Source: a virus. Taken from it: a stretch of DNA of 35,035 nt. Each line of letters starts with the position of its first letter. The stretch's first letter is position 1. This document shows positions 1 through 5,882 of the stretch, piece after piece. The notes beneath the pieces were generated by a model that saw only the letters and a list, made by a program, of their open reading frames with translations, was not told the DNA's origin and searched no databases. The stretch spans positions 1-35,035 of the IMG/VR virus record IMGVR_UViG_3300009495_000033, one strand, 5' to 3'. A program made the translations under genes and the position numbers.

Positions 1-1
1 G

Positions 2-61
2 TTCAAAATACCTAAGAATGTCGAGATAGTAGTTCAAACAAAGAAAACGATGGGAAAGTAA
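2..61 (+). CDS. 3' end of a truncated upstream gene
   Basis: An open frame enters from the left edge and ends at the TAA at 59-61, giving the C-terminal peptide FKIPKNVEIVVQTKKTMGK. Only 19 residues are visible, so the protein cannot be identified. The next start codon follows one base after the stop, which is the tight packing seen throughout this genome and supports this being the tail of a real gene. Confidence 0.5.
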   Translation, partial: FKIPKNVEIVVQTKKTMGK

Positions 62-62
62 C

Positions 63-215
63 ATGAATAAAGTAAAAGAACTTTGGAACAAAACACAGGA
101 AGTAGTAGTAGATTTCCTTCGAGGTACTTGGGAAGACATCACTGATGTGTGGGCGTTTCGACCTAATGTAATTATTTTGTTAGTTATCTTATCTTGTCTC
201 TGCTTACTTGTATAA
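63..215 (+). CDS. 50-residue peptide with C-terminal membrane segment
   Basis: The frame starts at ATG 63 and stops with TAA at 213-215. The N-terminal 30 residues are charged and aromatic (MNKVKELWNKTQEVVVDFLR...). After RPN at 34-36 the last 14 residues are almost all hydrophobic (VIILLVILSCLCLLV), so it looks like a tail-anchored inner-membrane peptide with its N-terminus in the cytoplasm. It follows the preceding gene by one base, so it is probably co-transcribed. The late promoter of the next gene overlaps its stop codon. I do not recognise the family; small membrane peptides of unknown role are common in T4-like phages. Confidence 0.6.
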   Translation: MNKVKELWNKTQEVVVDFLRGTWEDITDVWAFRPNVIILLVILSCLCLLV

Positions 216-218
216 ATA
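211..218 (+). promoter_or_regulatory. T4-type late promoter TATAAATA
   Basis: This is an exact match to the T4 late promoter -10 element TATAAATA. It lies six bases before the ATG of the kinase-like gene at 225. In T4 the transcript starts about six bases after this element, so the message would begin at or next to the AUG. No ribosome binding site lies between. Confidence 0.75.
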
Positions 219-224
219 ACAAGT

Positions 225-1097
225 ATGAAAACATTTAATCAACACCTCACAGAAGAACTAGATCTCCAAGAATCCGCAGAGATTCTAATGGAGAAACTCA
301 TCACCTTTGGTGGTAAAGCTTACCCTAACTTCGGTAACGTTGTTATCATGGCCGGTGGTGCGGGTTCGGGTAAAGGATTCGTCCTATCCAACCTAGTCGG
401 TCTCGAAGGTAAAGTCATGGACGTTGATGCGCTCAAGACTGCTTCCGCAAAGTCACCGTTGATTCGTAAGAGAGTCAAGGCGGAGACTGGAATGGATATC
501 GAATCGATCGCAGCTGATCTAAAGAATCCGGAGAACGTTGGTAAGTTGCACGACATCATTGCAAACGTTCTGCAACTGGATACACGTAAAGAGAAAGTAT
601 TGATGCGTGGTATTCTTGCCGCTGCACCTGATCGTAAACCTAACCTTGTTTTCGATACAACTCTTAAAGATCTACAGAAGTTAGGTAACCTATCTCGTAT
701 GTTGACTAACGTGGGTTACGAGAAAAAGAATATCCATATCGTGTGGGTAGTCAACGATATCGAAGTGGCAAAATCACAGAACCTCAAACGTTCTCGTACT
801 GTACCCGCAGAGATCCTAGTTAACACACACCGTGGCGCATCACAGACTATGGCCGACATCGTTAACATGGGTTCAACGTTGAAGAGATATATGGATGGGG
901 ATATCGTATTCGCATTCAACAAGGTCGGTGTCGATGCGGATCTTAAAGTATCTGGTGGGGGCGGTTCATTCCTACAAGATGCGAAGTACTTCTACGCAAA
1001 ACGTCAAGGTAAACCACCTACTCCAGTTGCAAAACTAGAAAAGGATATCAAAACAAAGATATCCTCTTACGTCCCTAAAGCAGTTACTTGGGGTTAA
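225..1097 (+). CDS. P-loop kinase/zeta-toxin-like protein with capsid-targeting-like N-terminus
   Basis: This 290-residue protein has a clear Walker A motif, GGAGSGKG at residues 44-51, preceded by a hydrophobic strand (NVVIMA). VMDVDALK follows at 65-72, where zeta-toxin and polynucleotide/nucleoside kinase-like enzymes place an acidic residue. Phosphorylation of an unknown substrate is therefore likely. The N-terminus MKTFNQHLTE resembles the T4 capsid targeting sequence of internal proteins, as I recall it (IPIII MKTYQEFIAE). It includes a gp21-type cleavage motif (L/I-x-E) at the same place, residues 8-10. Together with the late promoter directly upstream, this suggests that the protein is packaged in the head and injected. 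The 3' end overlaps the convergent gene at 1094 by four bases. The kinase fold is fairly sure; packaging is inference. Confidence 0.75.
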   Translation: MKTFNQHLTEELDLQESAEILMEKLITFGGKAYPNFGNVVIMAGGAGSGKGFVLSNLVGLEGKVMDVDALKTASAKSPLIRKRVKAETGMDIESIAADLKNPENVGKLHDIIANVLQLDTRKEKVLMRGILAAAPDRKPNLVFDTTLKDLQKLGNLSRMLTNVGYEKKNIHIVWVVNDIEVAKSQNLKRSRTVPAEILVNTHRGASQTMADIVNMGSTLKRYMDGDIVFAFNKVGVDADLKVSGGGGSFLQDAKYFYAKRQGKPPTPVAKLEKDIKTKISSYVPKAVTWG

Positions 1098-1996
1098 GGT
1101 TCTAAGATAAAACTCTTGCGGTACGCATTGATGTTTCTACACATTAGTGCGTACTCTTCAGGACGACCCTCATCCCTAACCTGTTTGTCCCAATCACCTC
1201 TAATGCGGAATGCAGTACCGACATTGTTATCGATCGGCAAACTATCTGCATCATTGCCATAGAATCGGTAGTCGTGAGACTCATTTCCCCATAGGTCAAT
1301 AAACTCACAATCATCCGTTACGTACTCACCTAGACTATCTACCACATCGGTCATAGAGAAAGAATCCTTACCTACCGCTTCGGGTACGCCTGCAAATACT
1401 ACTGCGTCATACCTAGTACCGTTCCAATCAGATAGAGTACATTCGGTATCACCGTGACGATACTGTTGATCAGACCGAACTCTACTCAGATTAAACTTCT
1501 GATACAGTTCATGCATCATACCCAAGTTACGTGATTGGGGTGGTTCAACATAGTCCATATTGGTTTCGTAGCCATACATGTCCCAAATGATAGGAACAAA
1601 TTGGTGACAGATGTTTAGGTCAACAAAGTTCTCTTGACCATCACGTTCGGGTGGTAGTTCATGGTACAGTCTAGTGTCAGGATCTTCTGGTCTAGTCTTC
1701 AGATACCACTTATATTGAGATGCGTTGAAATGACCAACGAACAGTATATTACTATACCCACGAGATGCGATGACGTTACAATACATGGGGACACGATTGA
1801 TTACCTCCGCCACCATGTGAATCTCTTCGTTCTTGTAATGAGTAAGGAGATTCTTATTTCGTTTACTGTTTTCGATACGACCATTGATGTGTCTGTAGGT
1901 ACGTTCCTTCAGTTCAGGCGTAACGTACTTCAGATTGAGTTCACCATCTGATAGGATCGATTGAACATATAACTCACTGTCATCTTTGTAAAACAT
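1094..1996 (-). CDS. Uncharacterised 300-residue phage protein
   Basis: This is a leftward gene starting at 1996 behind GGTAAGG, three bases after the stop of the gene at 2000-2263, so the two form one transcription unit. The protein is acidic and rich in Tyr, Asn and Asp, and has no transmembrane segment or repeat. Stretches such as YSNILFVGHFNASQYKWYLK (residues about 80-100) and YDAVVFAGVPEAVG (about 194-207) alternate hydrophobic strands with loops, as in an alpha/beta fold. I recognise no catalytic motif. The upstream late promoters suggest late expression. Function is unknown. Confidence 0.7.
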   Translation of the reverse strand: MFYKDDSELYVQSILSDGELNLKYVTPELKERTYRHINGRIENSKRNKNLLTHYKNEEIHMVAEVINRVPMYCNVIASRGYSNILFVGHFNASQYKWYLKTRPEDPDTRLYHELPPERDGQENFVDLNICHQFVPIIWDMYGYETNMDYVEPPQSRNLGMMHELYQKFNLSRVRSDQQYRHGDTECTLSDWNGTRYDAVVFAGVPEAVGKDSFSMTDVVDSLGEYVTDDCEFIDLWGNESHDYRFYGNDADSLPIDNNVGTAFRIRGDWDKQVRDEGRPEEYALMCRNINAYRKSFILEP

Positions 1997-1999
1997 ACC

Positions 2000-2263
2000 T
2001 TACCCTTTGTAAATACCTTGAATGTGCGACTCAAATTGTTCTATCTTCTCAGTACGATTGGGCCAGAGAATATACTCTTTCTCTGGGTTCGCCTTGAGGT
2101 TGTTCAACAATGGTTGGATCGCATTGAATAATTTGTCTAATTTGTCTTGTGTTTCGGTTGCCGAGGTTGACGCTGACGTGACTGTTGCTTGCGCTTGTTG
2201 CACAACCTCTAGTTCGTTCTCATCTACAAGGGTAAACCCGAAATCGAATAGTTCGTTTGACAT
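2000..2263 (-). CDS. Conserved small marine T4-like phage protein, function unknown
   Basis: This 87-residue protein starts MSNELFDFGFTLVDENELE. A short Thr/Ser/Ala linker and a predicted coiled segment follow (about 40-58, DKLDKLFNAIQPLLNNLKAN), and then EYILWPNRTEKIEQFESHI. From memory, marine T4-like phages carry proteins with the same FDFGFTAVDE start and LWPNR end, and no role is known to me. That conserved N-terminus fixes the start at 2263, five bases downstream of a TATAAATA late promoter and without a Shine-Dalgarno sequence. It leads the two-gene leftward operon. Confidence 0.8.
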   Translation of the reverse strand: MSNELFDFGFTLVDENELEVVQQAQATVTSASTSATETQDKLDKLFNAIQPLLNNLKANPEKEYILWPNRTEKIEQFESHIQGIYKG

Positions 2264-2268
2264 ACTGT

Positions 2269-2276
2269 TATTTATA
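2269..2276 (-). promoter_or_regulatory. T4-type late promoter TATAAATA, proximal
   Basis: Read leftward, the sequence is TATAAATA, five bases (ACAGT), then the ATG at 2263. With the T4 spacing of this element to the start site, +1 would fall on the A of the AUG, giving a leaderless message. Confidence 0.75.
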
Positions 2277-2298
2277 CCTTTTTCTCGTTATACCCATT

Positions 2299-2306
2299 TA
2301 TTTATA
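2299..2306 (-). promoter_or_regulatory. Second T4-type late promoter TATAAATA, distal
   Basis: A second exact TATAAATA on the minus strand lies 30 bases upstream of the first. It would add a leader of about 30 bases before the gene at 2263. Tandem copies make chance occurrence less likely. Confidence 0.55.
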
Positions 2307-2325
2307 CTTTTTTTATCATAGACGC

Positions 2326-2354
2326 TTGCCATTTACTGGCCAGTACAGTATAAT
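2326..2354 (+). promoter_or_regulatory. Sigma-70-like early promoter, 17-base spacer
   Basis: TTGCCA (2326-2331), a 17-base spacer and TATAAT (2349-2354) form a near-consensus host sigma-70 promoter. It reads into the small gene at 2385 and the following block. The spacer contains the palindrome TACTGGCCAGTA. It is divergent from the late promoters at 2269 and 2299. Confidence 0.8.
2334..2345. repeat. 12-base perfect palindrome inside promoter spacer
   Basis: TACTGGCCAGTA is a perfect 12-base inverted repeat lying wholly between the -35 and -10 elements of the early promoter. It could be an operator for a dimeric repressor. The other early promoters here do not carry it, so a shared regulator is not implied. 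Confidence 0.4.
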
Positions 2355-2384
2355 ACTTGTATTGAATATGAGAAGAGAGAGATT

Positions 2385-2525
2385 ATGATGAATTTTGAGA
2401 CTACTGACCTGATGAACGATCTTATGATGTTGATCGAAGCCCAAGAGTGTTACAACGAAACTTACTTCAACAGTGAGTACAAACGAATCACCGACCGTAT
2501 TGCTGAGATAGGAGATGTGAAATGA
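2385..2525 (+). CDS. 46-residue acidic early peptide
   Basis: The frame begins ATGATG at 2385 behind AGAGAGAG and ends in a TGA that overlaps the next gene's ATG (ATGA). It is the first gene after the early promoter. The peptide is Met-rich and acidic (MMNFETTDLMNDLMMLIEAQE...), probably one or two helices. No family is recognised. It is likely an early host-interaction peptide by position only. Confidence 0.6.
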   Translation: MMNFETTDLMNDLMMLIEAQECYNETYFNSEYKRITDRIAEIGDVK

Positions 2526-2746
2526 ACACTAGATTTGAGAGAGAATATATTATGATTAAAGTTGGTGAGAAAGTCTACTGTAACTGGGGCGCGATGTTTC
2601 CGACCGAAGAACGTACTGTCTTAAAGATCGAAGGTGATCGTATGTGGTGTGAAGAAGGTTTCACTATGTTACTTGCCGACTTGCGTGATATGAATGAGAA
2701 CTACAGAAGTCCTATCGGTGTTTACAAAATAGAAGAGACTGTATAA
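2522..2746 (+). CDS. Small beta-rich early protein, unknown
   Basis: This 74-residue protein starts at 2522 behind GGAG at eight bases. An internal ATG at 2552 with its own GAGAGAG would give a 64-residue form beginning MIKVGEKVYCNWGAM, so the start is uncertain. VGEKVYCNWG...RTVLKIEGDRMWCEEG looks like a small beta-barrel (KOW/SH3-like pattern), with Cys residues in both arms. It is part of the early operon, four-base-overlapped with the gene before. Function is unknown. Confidence 0.65.
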   Translation: MNTRFEREYIMIKVGEKVYCNWGAMFPTEERTVLKIEGDRMWCEEGFTMLLADLRDMNENYRSPIGVYKIEETV

Positions 2747-2747
2747 T

Positions 2748-3089
2748 ATGACTAGATTCAACAAAGAAAATTTCGAATGGGACGGTATGTATCTGATGTA
2801 CAACGGCCCATACAATGGTTCTAAGACTATGGATGAAGTTCACCCTAACTGTCACCCATCTTGGGTAGGTAAGATGAAACCTGCTTTTATCGCTCGATTC
2901 AAGTACGGTTCTAAACCTTGGAAGTCGTGGGCTAACTTCCTAGTCAAGAATGCTACTATTGAAAAGTATATTGAACTGTCTGACCACAGAAACAAATTCT
3001 GGTCTGAAAAGGATGGTTTCGAAGTGTCTGGTTCACCCGTCTATGCAATGGAAGCGCTTGGTTTCAAACCACGTAAGAAGAGATCATAA
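2748..3089 (+). CDS. Uncharacterised early protein, 113 residues
   Basis: The gene begins one base after the previous stop and its last base is the first base of the next ATG. The protein is basic and rich in Trp, Tyr and Phe (WDGMYLMYNGPYNG; HPSWVGKMKPAFIARFKYGSKPWKSWANFLVKN) and ends in a basic tail, KPRKKRS. The pattern suggests a compact nucleic-acid or protein binding domain. I know no named family. Confidence 0.65.
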   Translation: MTRFNKENFEWDGMYLMYNGPYNGSKTMDEVHPNCHPSWVGKMKPAFIARFKYGSKPWKSWANFLVKNATIEKYIELSDHRNKFWSEKDGFEVSGSPVYAMEALGFKPRKKRS

Positions 3090-3274
3090 TGGAATACTTA
3101 CAAGAGGTCACCGATTGGGGTGACCAAAACATCCCCAATCATACTTACATTGTAAACAAGGCAGGACAACTTGCCGGTTACATCAAAGTGAACACCACCG
3201 AAGAGATCTTGTTCAAGAAACCTATGAAACAATGGTCGAAGTCACGTAGAAAGTTTATTAAAATAAATGCTTGA
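3089..3274 (+). CDS. Small basic early protein, 61 residues
   Basis: It starts at the ATG overlapping the preceding TAA (TAATG). The first half is strand-forming (NHTYIVNKAGQLAGYIKVN) and the C-terminus is strongly basic (KQWSKSRRKFIKINA), which fits nucleic-acid binding. The stop lies within the -35 region of the next early promoter. No family is recognised. Confidence 0.6.
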   Translation: MEYLQEVTDWGDQNIPNHTYIVNKAGQLAGYIKVNTTEEILFKKPMKQWSKSRRKFIKINA

Positions 3275-3299
3275 CAATAGTTGCCCAATGGCATATAAT
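3271..3299 (+). promoter_or_regulatory. Sigma-70-like early promoter, 17-base spacer
   Basis: TTGACA (3271-3276), 17 bases, then TATAAT (3294-3299): an exact consensus promoter. The spacer contains TGCC-CAAT-GGCA, a short inverted repeat. The downstream ACTTAATTGATGA resembles the stretch after the promoter at 4437, so these are copies of one promoter module. Confidence 0.85.
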
Positions 3300-3330
3300 A
3301 GTTACTTAATTGATGATAGAGAGATTTGAT

Positions 3331-3735
3331 ATGGCAAGACTTCGTTTAGTTATTGAAACCCAGTGTCGTGAAAACTATGGCGCCCATGATTGGGACGGTC
3401 AAGGTACTTGTCCGCAGTATTGGAAGTACAAAGGTGGTAGCACCTACGTTCTTGACTTCGATCACTCGCAAGATGATGCGAAGGATCTTGTCAAGGCCCT
3501 TTGTCCTCTGATCGAGGATATGAACGAATCGTTCGAGGAGTATCTTCTTGACTGGTCTGTTGTAGATCGTGTCGATACTCCGTGGGAAGAGTGGGAGTCT
3601 CCGTACTTCGTCACTCGTAACTTCTATGGCAACTTTGTTGCTCAGAGAGAGTCTTATTCTGGTACGGAGTCGTATGTCATGATGCCGAAAGGCGATCGTT
3701 CAGAATATCACGTGTCACGTAAGGAGGTTGCATAA
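3331..3735 (+). CDS. Uncharacterised early protein, 134 residues
   Basis: I chose ATG 3331 because it follows GAGAGA at a normal distance and the promoter's transcript starts near 3306. A longer TTG-initiated reading from 3310 has no binding site. The protein opens MARLRLVIETQCRENYGAHDW and carries GQGTCPQYWKYKGGSTYVLD. It is Trp/Tyr-rich and acidic in the middle (LIEDMNESFEEYLLDW). Proteins with this opening occur in other T4-like phages, as far as I recall without a known function. It heads a run of overlapping small genes. Confidence 0.7.
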   Translation: MARLRLVIETQCRENYGAHDWDGQGTCPQYWKYKGGSTYVLDFDHSQDDAKDLVKALCPLIEDMNESFEEYLLDWSVVDRVDTPWEEWESPYFVTRNFYGNFVAQRESYSGTESYVMMPKGDRSEYHVSRKEVA

Positions 3736-3878
3736 TGTTTTTGCTGGGGGCCACAATATTCGTAATTTTATTTGCTTACGGTGGTTACAAAGCAACGTTA
3801 GTCAGCATGATGGAGGTCAGCGCTCGGAGAAAGAACTGGGAGGCTGGGACTCATGATTACTATGGCAATAAACTCTGA
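3735..3878 (+). CDS. 47-residue membrane peptide
   Basis: It begins at the ATG of TAATG, with a strong AAGGAGG seven bases upstream inside the previous gene's end. Residues 2-18 (FLLGATIFVILFAYGGY) form one membrane helix and the rest is hydrophilic (SARRKNWEAGTHDYYGNKL). It is likely an inner-membrane peptide with a cytoplasmic tail. Role is unknown. The strong ribosome binding site and gene packing support expression. Confidence 0.6.
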   Translation: MFLLGATIFVILFAYGGYKATLVSMMEVSARRKNWEAGTHDYYGNKL

Positions 3879-4047
3879 GGGAACGTCTGTGATGAAGGTT
3901 CAATTGTTGGATGAAAGTAATGTTCTTATTAGTGAGTTCGATAGCATTCGTTCCGCATTAAATGAGATGGAACGCTTGACCATGTCAGGCGAGTATGATA
4001 TAATTATGGTTGATGTCACTAATGAAAAACAAAACGCAGTATCGTAA
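3853..4047 (+). CDS. Small uncharacterised early protein
   Basis: The ATG at 3853 follows GGGAGG at nine bases and overlaps the previous gene by 26 bases. The ATG at 3892, behind GAGG, would give a 51-residue protein starting MKVQLLDESNVLI, which looks like a natural N-terminus, so the start is undecided. The body alternates strands and a helix (SEFDSIRSALNEMERL, then YDIIMVDV), a small alpha/beta pattern. No family is recognised. Confidence 0.55.
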   Translation: MITMAINSEGTSVMKVQLLDESNVLISEFDSIRSALNEMERLTMSGEYDIIMVDVTNEKQNAVS

Positions 4048-4180
4048 GAACCCTGTTAAGAAAAATATGGATAAGTACCATAGTCCCGATACCCACACGG
4101 ACAAGAAGAAAGAGTCCAAGAAGACTGGAGAATATCTAGATGATGCACGGCAGTATGAGACACTACCCAAACGGTCGTAA
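4022..4180 (+). CDS. Very basic 52-residue peptide
   Basis: The frame starts at ATG 4022, inside the end of the preceding gene, and stops at 4178-4180, overlapping the next gene by 41 bases. It is lysine-rich and hydrophilic (MKNKTQYRKNPVKKNMDKYH..., HTDKKKESKKTGEYLDD) and probably disordered. The nested overlaps on both sides make it less certain than its neighbours, but closing the gap between 4047 and 4140 favours a real gene. Confidence 0.45.
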   Translation: MKNKTQYRKNPVKKNMDKYHSPDTHTDKKKESKKTGEYLDDARQYETLPKRS

Positions 4181-4433
4181 GAAGTCGTATAACGCATGGG
4201 GCAAGTCTAAGACCCGTAAGGTCGAGTTCAAGGAGTATTCGCCTGAGACACCATTCAGGCGCGACACACCGGACTACCCAAGTGTTTCTAATAATGTACA
4301 ATGTACAGTTAAAGAAACACTTTCGCGTGAAGAAAGGGTCGATATTTCATCTGGTTATACTATCGCTCCTGCTTATAACAAAGGCGCATATCAAGTGATC
4401 GGTAGAAATAATATTAAAGATATTGGTAAATAA
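4140..4433 (+). CDS. Conserved small marine T4-like phage protein
   Basis: This protein of about 97 residues opens MMHGSMRHYPNGRKKSYNAWGK and ends AYNKGAYQVIGRNNIKDIGK. I recall proteins with this basic opening and this ending in marine T4-like phages, with no assigned function. GGAG lies ten bases before ATG 4140; starts at 4143 or 4155 are also possible. The centre (KVEFKEYSPETPFRRDTPDYPS) is Pro/Tyr-rich and probably extended. The stop lies four bases before the next early promoter. Confidence 0.65.
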   Translation: MMHGSMRHYPNGRKKSYNAWGKSKTRKVEFKEYSPETPFRRDTPDYPSVSNNVQCTVKETLSREERVDISSGYTIAPAYNKGAYQVIGRNNIKDIGK

Positions 4434-4436
4434 CGC

Positions 4437-4465
4437 TTGACATTATCTGCCCTATCGCTTATAAT
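4437..4465 (+). promoter_or_regulatory. Sigma-70-like early promoter, 17-base spacer
   Basis: TTGACA (4437-4442), 17 bases, TATAAT (4460-4465): exact consensus. It is followed by ACTTATTGATGAGAGA, closely matching the sequence after the promoter at 3271. It drives the metallopeptidase-like gene at 4493. Confidence 0.85.
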
Positions 4466-4492
4466 GTGTACTTATTGATGAGAGATTAAATT

Positions 4493-4900
4493 ATGTATTA
4501 CGTTGCTGGTCGTCACGCAAAGAAAGAAGTTGTTGATCAATACATCCGTAACCTTATGGTTGCGTTAGATATCCACCGTTTTACTGCCCGTGAACTTGCG
4601 ATCGAGTTTCAGTCTAAGTTAGATGATGAAGCGCAGGGTCTCTGTATGGGAGATACCAAAACTGTTTACTTGACCATTGCGACTAAAGGTCAGAGTTTCA
4701 TGCGCCAAATGCAAGCACTTGCCCACGAGATGGTTCATGCTCGTCAGTTCTTTAGAGGTCAACTTACCAGTGAAGGTGGGTTTGCTTGGAAAGGACGCAA
4801 GGCTGATGGTTATGACTACATGAATCAACCTTGGGAAAAGGAAGCGTATCGTTTAGAACGTGAACTTTTCCTTGACTGTTTCCCCTTTGATGAGGTATAA
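4493..4900 (+). CDS. SprT-like zinc metallopeptidase
   Basis: This 135-residue protein has a classic zinc-peptidase motif, HEMVH, at residues 78-82 in a helix (FMRQMQALAHEMVHARQFFRG). PWEKEAYRLE follows at 113-122; its E115 or E117 is in place to be the third metal ligand, as in SprT/gluzincin-type minimal peptidases. The substrate is unknown. Members in T4-like phages are annotated as putative metallopeptidases. It sits directly behind its own early promoter with GAGAG as binding site, so it is made early, probably acting on a host or phage protein in the cytoplasm. Confidence 0.75.
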   Translation: MYYVAGRHAKKEVVDQYIRNLMVALDIHRFTARELAIEFQSKLDDEAQGLCMGDTKTVYLTIATKGQSFMRQMQALAHEMVHARQFFRGQLTSEGGFAWKGRKADGYDYMNQPWEKEAYRLERELFLDCFPFDEV

Positions 4901-4903
4901 TGG

Positions 4904-5074
4904 ATGTGTAGCAAAACTTGGAAGAACTTTTTGCGTAACCATTGGGTAGAGAATTGCGAAGAACGCGATGCTTGGAATGAGAAGAATCTGTCGATGGAAG
5001 AGTACGAAGAAATGAACAAGAGTTGGTTGTCCGAGAAGTTTAAGCAAAATGGAGTTAAGAATGAAGATAAGTAA
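4904..5074 (+). CDS. 56-residue acidic peptide
   Basis: The frame runs from ATG 4904, behind GAGG, to TAA 5072-5074 and overlaps the next gene by 14 bases. The peptide MCSKTWKNFLRNHWVENCEERDAW... is Trp/Glu-rich and probably helical. The spacing of three bases after the peptidase gene indicates co-expression. No family is recognised. Confidence 0.6.
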   Translation: MCSKTWKNFLRNHWVENCEERDAWNEKNLSMEEYEEMNKSWLSEKFKQNGVKNEDK

Positions 5075-5273
5075 AGCGCAACGTTATGCCATGATCAAAC
5101 GTGCTGCGGAGAAGATCCAAGCAAAAGAGGCATATGAGAAACGTGTAGATAAATTAGTGGCATCGGTAGAGAAGTTCGATGACATGTCAGAAATTCATTG
5201 GAGTGATGCTAGTGACTATGCGAAAGCACACTTTAGTGACGTACTTGAAAAAACTCGCATAGGGGAAATTTAA
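5061..5273 (+). CDS. Small helical protein, 70 residues
   Basis: ATG 5061 is preferred over ATG 5049 because GGAG lies six bases upstream. The N-terminal 35 residues are basic and helical (KISKAQRYAMIKRAAEKIQAKEAYEKRVDKLV) and the remainder is acidic and aromatic (HWSDASDYAKAHFSDVLEK). No known domain is seen. It overlaps the previous gene and is one base from the next. Confidence 0.6.
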   Translation: MKISKAQRYAMIKRAAEKIQAKEAYEKRVDKLVASVEKFDDMSEIHWSDASDYAKAHFSDVLEKTRIGEI

Positions 5274-5274
5274 T

Positions 5275-5619
5275 ATGAAAACCAAAGCAACAAAGGGTGA
5301 TAGTTCTGTACCGTTACCCAAAGAAGATACGTCTAGTGCCGCGCCGGTCAACCGTGTACCTCTACCTGATATCTCAGCTGAAGAGGCAGAAACGGTAACC
5401 GTGGAATTTCTGCGTGATACCTATGTGGACACTATCCGTTATTTTCTTGACCGTAAAGATGGTAAGGTCGGTGAGGGTAAGATGGAAGAAAAGAGTGATG
5501 AATCTGAGAGCCTAGAAAAGTTATTGGGTTCGATGGAACAGGTTCTAATTTGGTTTGACCAAGGTGACCAGTGGTTGAAAGATTTACATGATGGAAAATT
5601 AGATGGAGAAAAATCATGA
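5275..5619 (+). CDS. Uncharacterised acidic protein, 114 residues
   Basis: The first 35 residues are Pro/Ser/Thr-rich and likely disordered (SSVPLPKEDTSSAAPVNRVPLPD). A helical domain follows (EEAETVTVEFLRDTYVDTIRYFLDRK, then ESLEKLLGSMEQVLIWFDQGDQWLKDL). It overlaps the following start by four bases (ATGA). It may be a protein-protein adaptor; there is no sequence evidence of enzymatic activity. Confidence 0.6.
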   Translation: MKTKATKGDSSVPLPKEDTSSAAPVNRVPLPDISAEEAETVTVEFLRDTYVDTIRYFLDRKDGKVGEGKMEEKSDESESLEKLLGSMEQVLIWFDQGDQWLKDLHDGKLDGEKS

Positions 5620-5879
5620 GTGTGACTTATAGTAAAGATGAAATCCTCGACATGCTTCGAGACGGAATGGTAAGTTTATCATTTACCAAAGTGAAGGACG
5701 GTGGTGTTCGTGATATGAAGGCGACACTGTTGATGGATATGATTCCTGAAGACAAACGTCCTAAGTCAGACAAGGCACCGAACAACGAAGAAGTTGCGTG
5801 TCGTGTGTATGACCTAAGTATTAATGAGTGGAGATCTTTCCGTTATGATTCACTCTTAACCTTTATGCCGATCGAGTAA
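5616..5879 (+). CDS. WYL_2-family (Sm-like SH3 beta-barrel) protein
   Basis: This 87-residue protein has a short helix (SKDEILDMLRDGMVSL). Strands then follow in the pattern VSLSFTKVKDGGVRDMKATLLMDMIPE...EVACRVYDLSINEWRSFRYDSLLTF. That matches the small WYL_2/DUF2693 family common in T4-like phages (VTFTK.DGTER.M..TL, then RVFD...WRSFR.DS). These are thought to be SH3/Sm-like barrels; binding to nucleic acid or a protein tail is likely but unproven. It is part of the early operon. Confidence 0.7.
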   Translation: MSVTYSKDEILDMLRDGMVSLSFTKVKDGGVRDMKATLLMDMIPEDKRPKSDKAPNNEEVACRVYDLSINEWRSFRYDSLLTFMPIE

Positions 5880-5882
5880 TCT

